From assembly GCA_049968515.1 (NCBI GenBank), contig JBMFQR010000040.1, positions 1-15,142 on the forward strand: a stretch of 15,142 bases of DNA, in the 5' to 3' direction. This document shows positions 14,880-15,142 of this stretch, piece after piece. The stretch's first letter is position 1, and each line of letters begins with the position of its first letter. This stretch comes from JAOACQ01 sp049968515. Lineage in GTDB: Bacteria; Spirochaetota; Brevinematia; Brevinematales; JAOACQ01. Both the position numbers and the translations under genes were made by a program. The notes below the pieces were generated by a model that searched no databases, was not told the origin of the DNA, and saw only the letters and a program-made list of their open reading frames with translations.

Positions 14880-15142
14880 CAAATTTTTGTTCAAGTAGCA
14901 AAATATTTTAGTAGATATTTTGTAGAAGTTACAGGCTATAGGAATGAACTACCTGGGGTAGTTTTTAATGCCCAATCTCAACTCACACAACGCCAGATGA
15001 CAGAAGAAGAGCAGAAGAAGATGACACCACAAGAAGCCTATGGTGGCTATGGAAGCACATCGCCTACGATGGAGCAGATAACATTGTTTGAAGCTTCAAA
15101 GCCAGCTGCACCTATGCATCTGGGAGAGCAGATAGAACTGGG
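14880..15142 (+). CDS. Unrecognised plus-strand open frame, running off the window
   Basis: After a TGA at 14877-14879 one plus frame stays open to the window edge for 87 codons. It reads in part VEVTGYRNELPGVVFNAQSQ, then a Gln/Glu/Lys-rich stretch (MTEEEQKKMTPQEA), a Gly/Tyr/Ser stretch (YGGYGSTS) and ASKPAAPMHLGEQIELG. The other two plus frames and all three minus frames are interrupted here. The first ATG is at 14997 and has no ribosome-binding site, and the homologous-looking reading continues upstream of it. The true start may therefore be a rarer codon, or the 5' end may have been lost or frameshifted next to the inverted-repeat element. The last ~180 bases are richer in G+C than the rest of the window. 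I do not recognise a family; a secreted or surface protein is only a guess from composition. Confidence 0.45.

Noticed and set aside
14876..14909. Plus-strand promoter TTGACA followed by TATTTT for the right-edge frame
   Set aside because: The -35 hexamer is perfect but the only -10-like box is poorly spaced (over 20 bases) and weak; chance is likely in AT-rich DNA.
15003..15142. Minus-strand gene in the right-edge G+C-richer segment
   Set aside because: All three minus frames are interrupted by stops within the segment, whereas one plus frame is open throughout.
1..15142. CRISPR array, tRNA, rRNA, prophage, toxin-antitoxin or defence genes
   Set aside because: No spaced direct repeats, cloverleaf, conserved rRNA stretches or recognisable protein families of these kinds are visible on either strand.

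Overview
The window is an AT-rich stretch of a bacterial chromosome. Fifteen complete genes all lie on the minus strand in tightly packed blocks. Partial plus-strand reading frames sit at both edges. An exported, barrel-like protein with a signal peptide points to a cell with an outer membrane. The 2-oxoacid:ferredoxin oxidoreductase (iorAB) suggests an anaerobic or microaerophilic, ferredoxin-based metabolism. DUF4912 and the DUF58 sequence type fit deep-branching diderm lineages, but I cannot name the organism from this sequence.

Layout, left to right. Bases 1-206 (+) are the 3' end of an agmatine deiminase, which overlaps tail to tail with a GT4-type glycosyltransferase (169-1239, -). Bases 1311-4704 (-) form a three-gene unit: iorA, iorB and a stand-alone AICAR transformylase (C-terminal PurH domain only). 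A strong hairpin lies on each side of this unit. Bases 4823-9383 (-) form a second unit: a membrane-anchored GAF/SpoIIE-type phosphatase, a small exported protein, a divergent GT2-like glycosyltransferase and an SpsF/CMP-KDO-synthetase-like nucleotidyltransferase. This looks like signalling genes joined to surface-glycan genes. Bases 9498-14468 (-) form a long housekeeping-type operon: a DUF4912 protein, a YfcE/MJ0936-type phosphodiesterase, ybeY, a two-helix membrane protein, a DUF58 protein, a membrane-anchored TPR protein and dprA. The junctions are short or overlapping, and a good sigma70-like promoter precedes the first gene.

The right edge (14469-15142) is different. It holds a 260-bp segment bounded by perfect 17-bp inverted repeats with further nested palindromes inside, which resembles a MITE or the ends left by an insertion sequence. 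Next to it, on the plus strand, an open frame that is visibly richer in G+C than its surroundings runs off the window.

The most notable points are an IorA that ends cleanly before the usual C-terminal ferredoxin domain, the MITE-like element with its nested fold, and the DUF58/TPR pair without the usual MoxR and Bat genes beside it. I see no CRISPR array, tRNA, rRNA or recognisable defence system. Nothing here is clearly a new multi-gene system.
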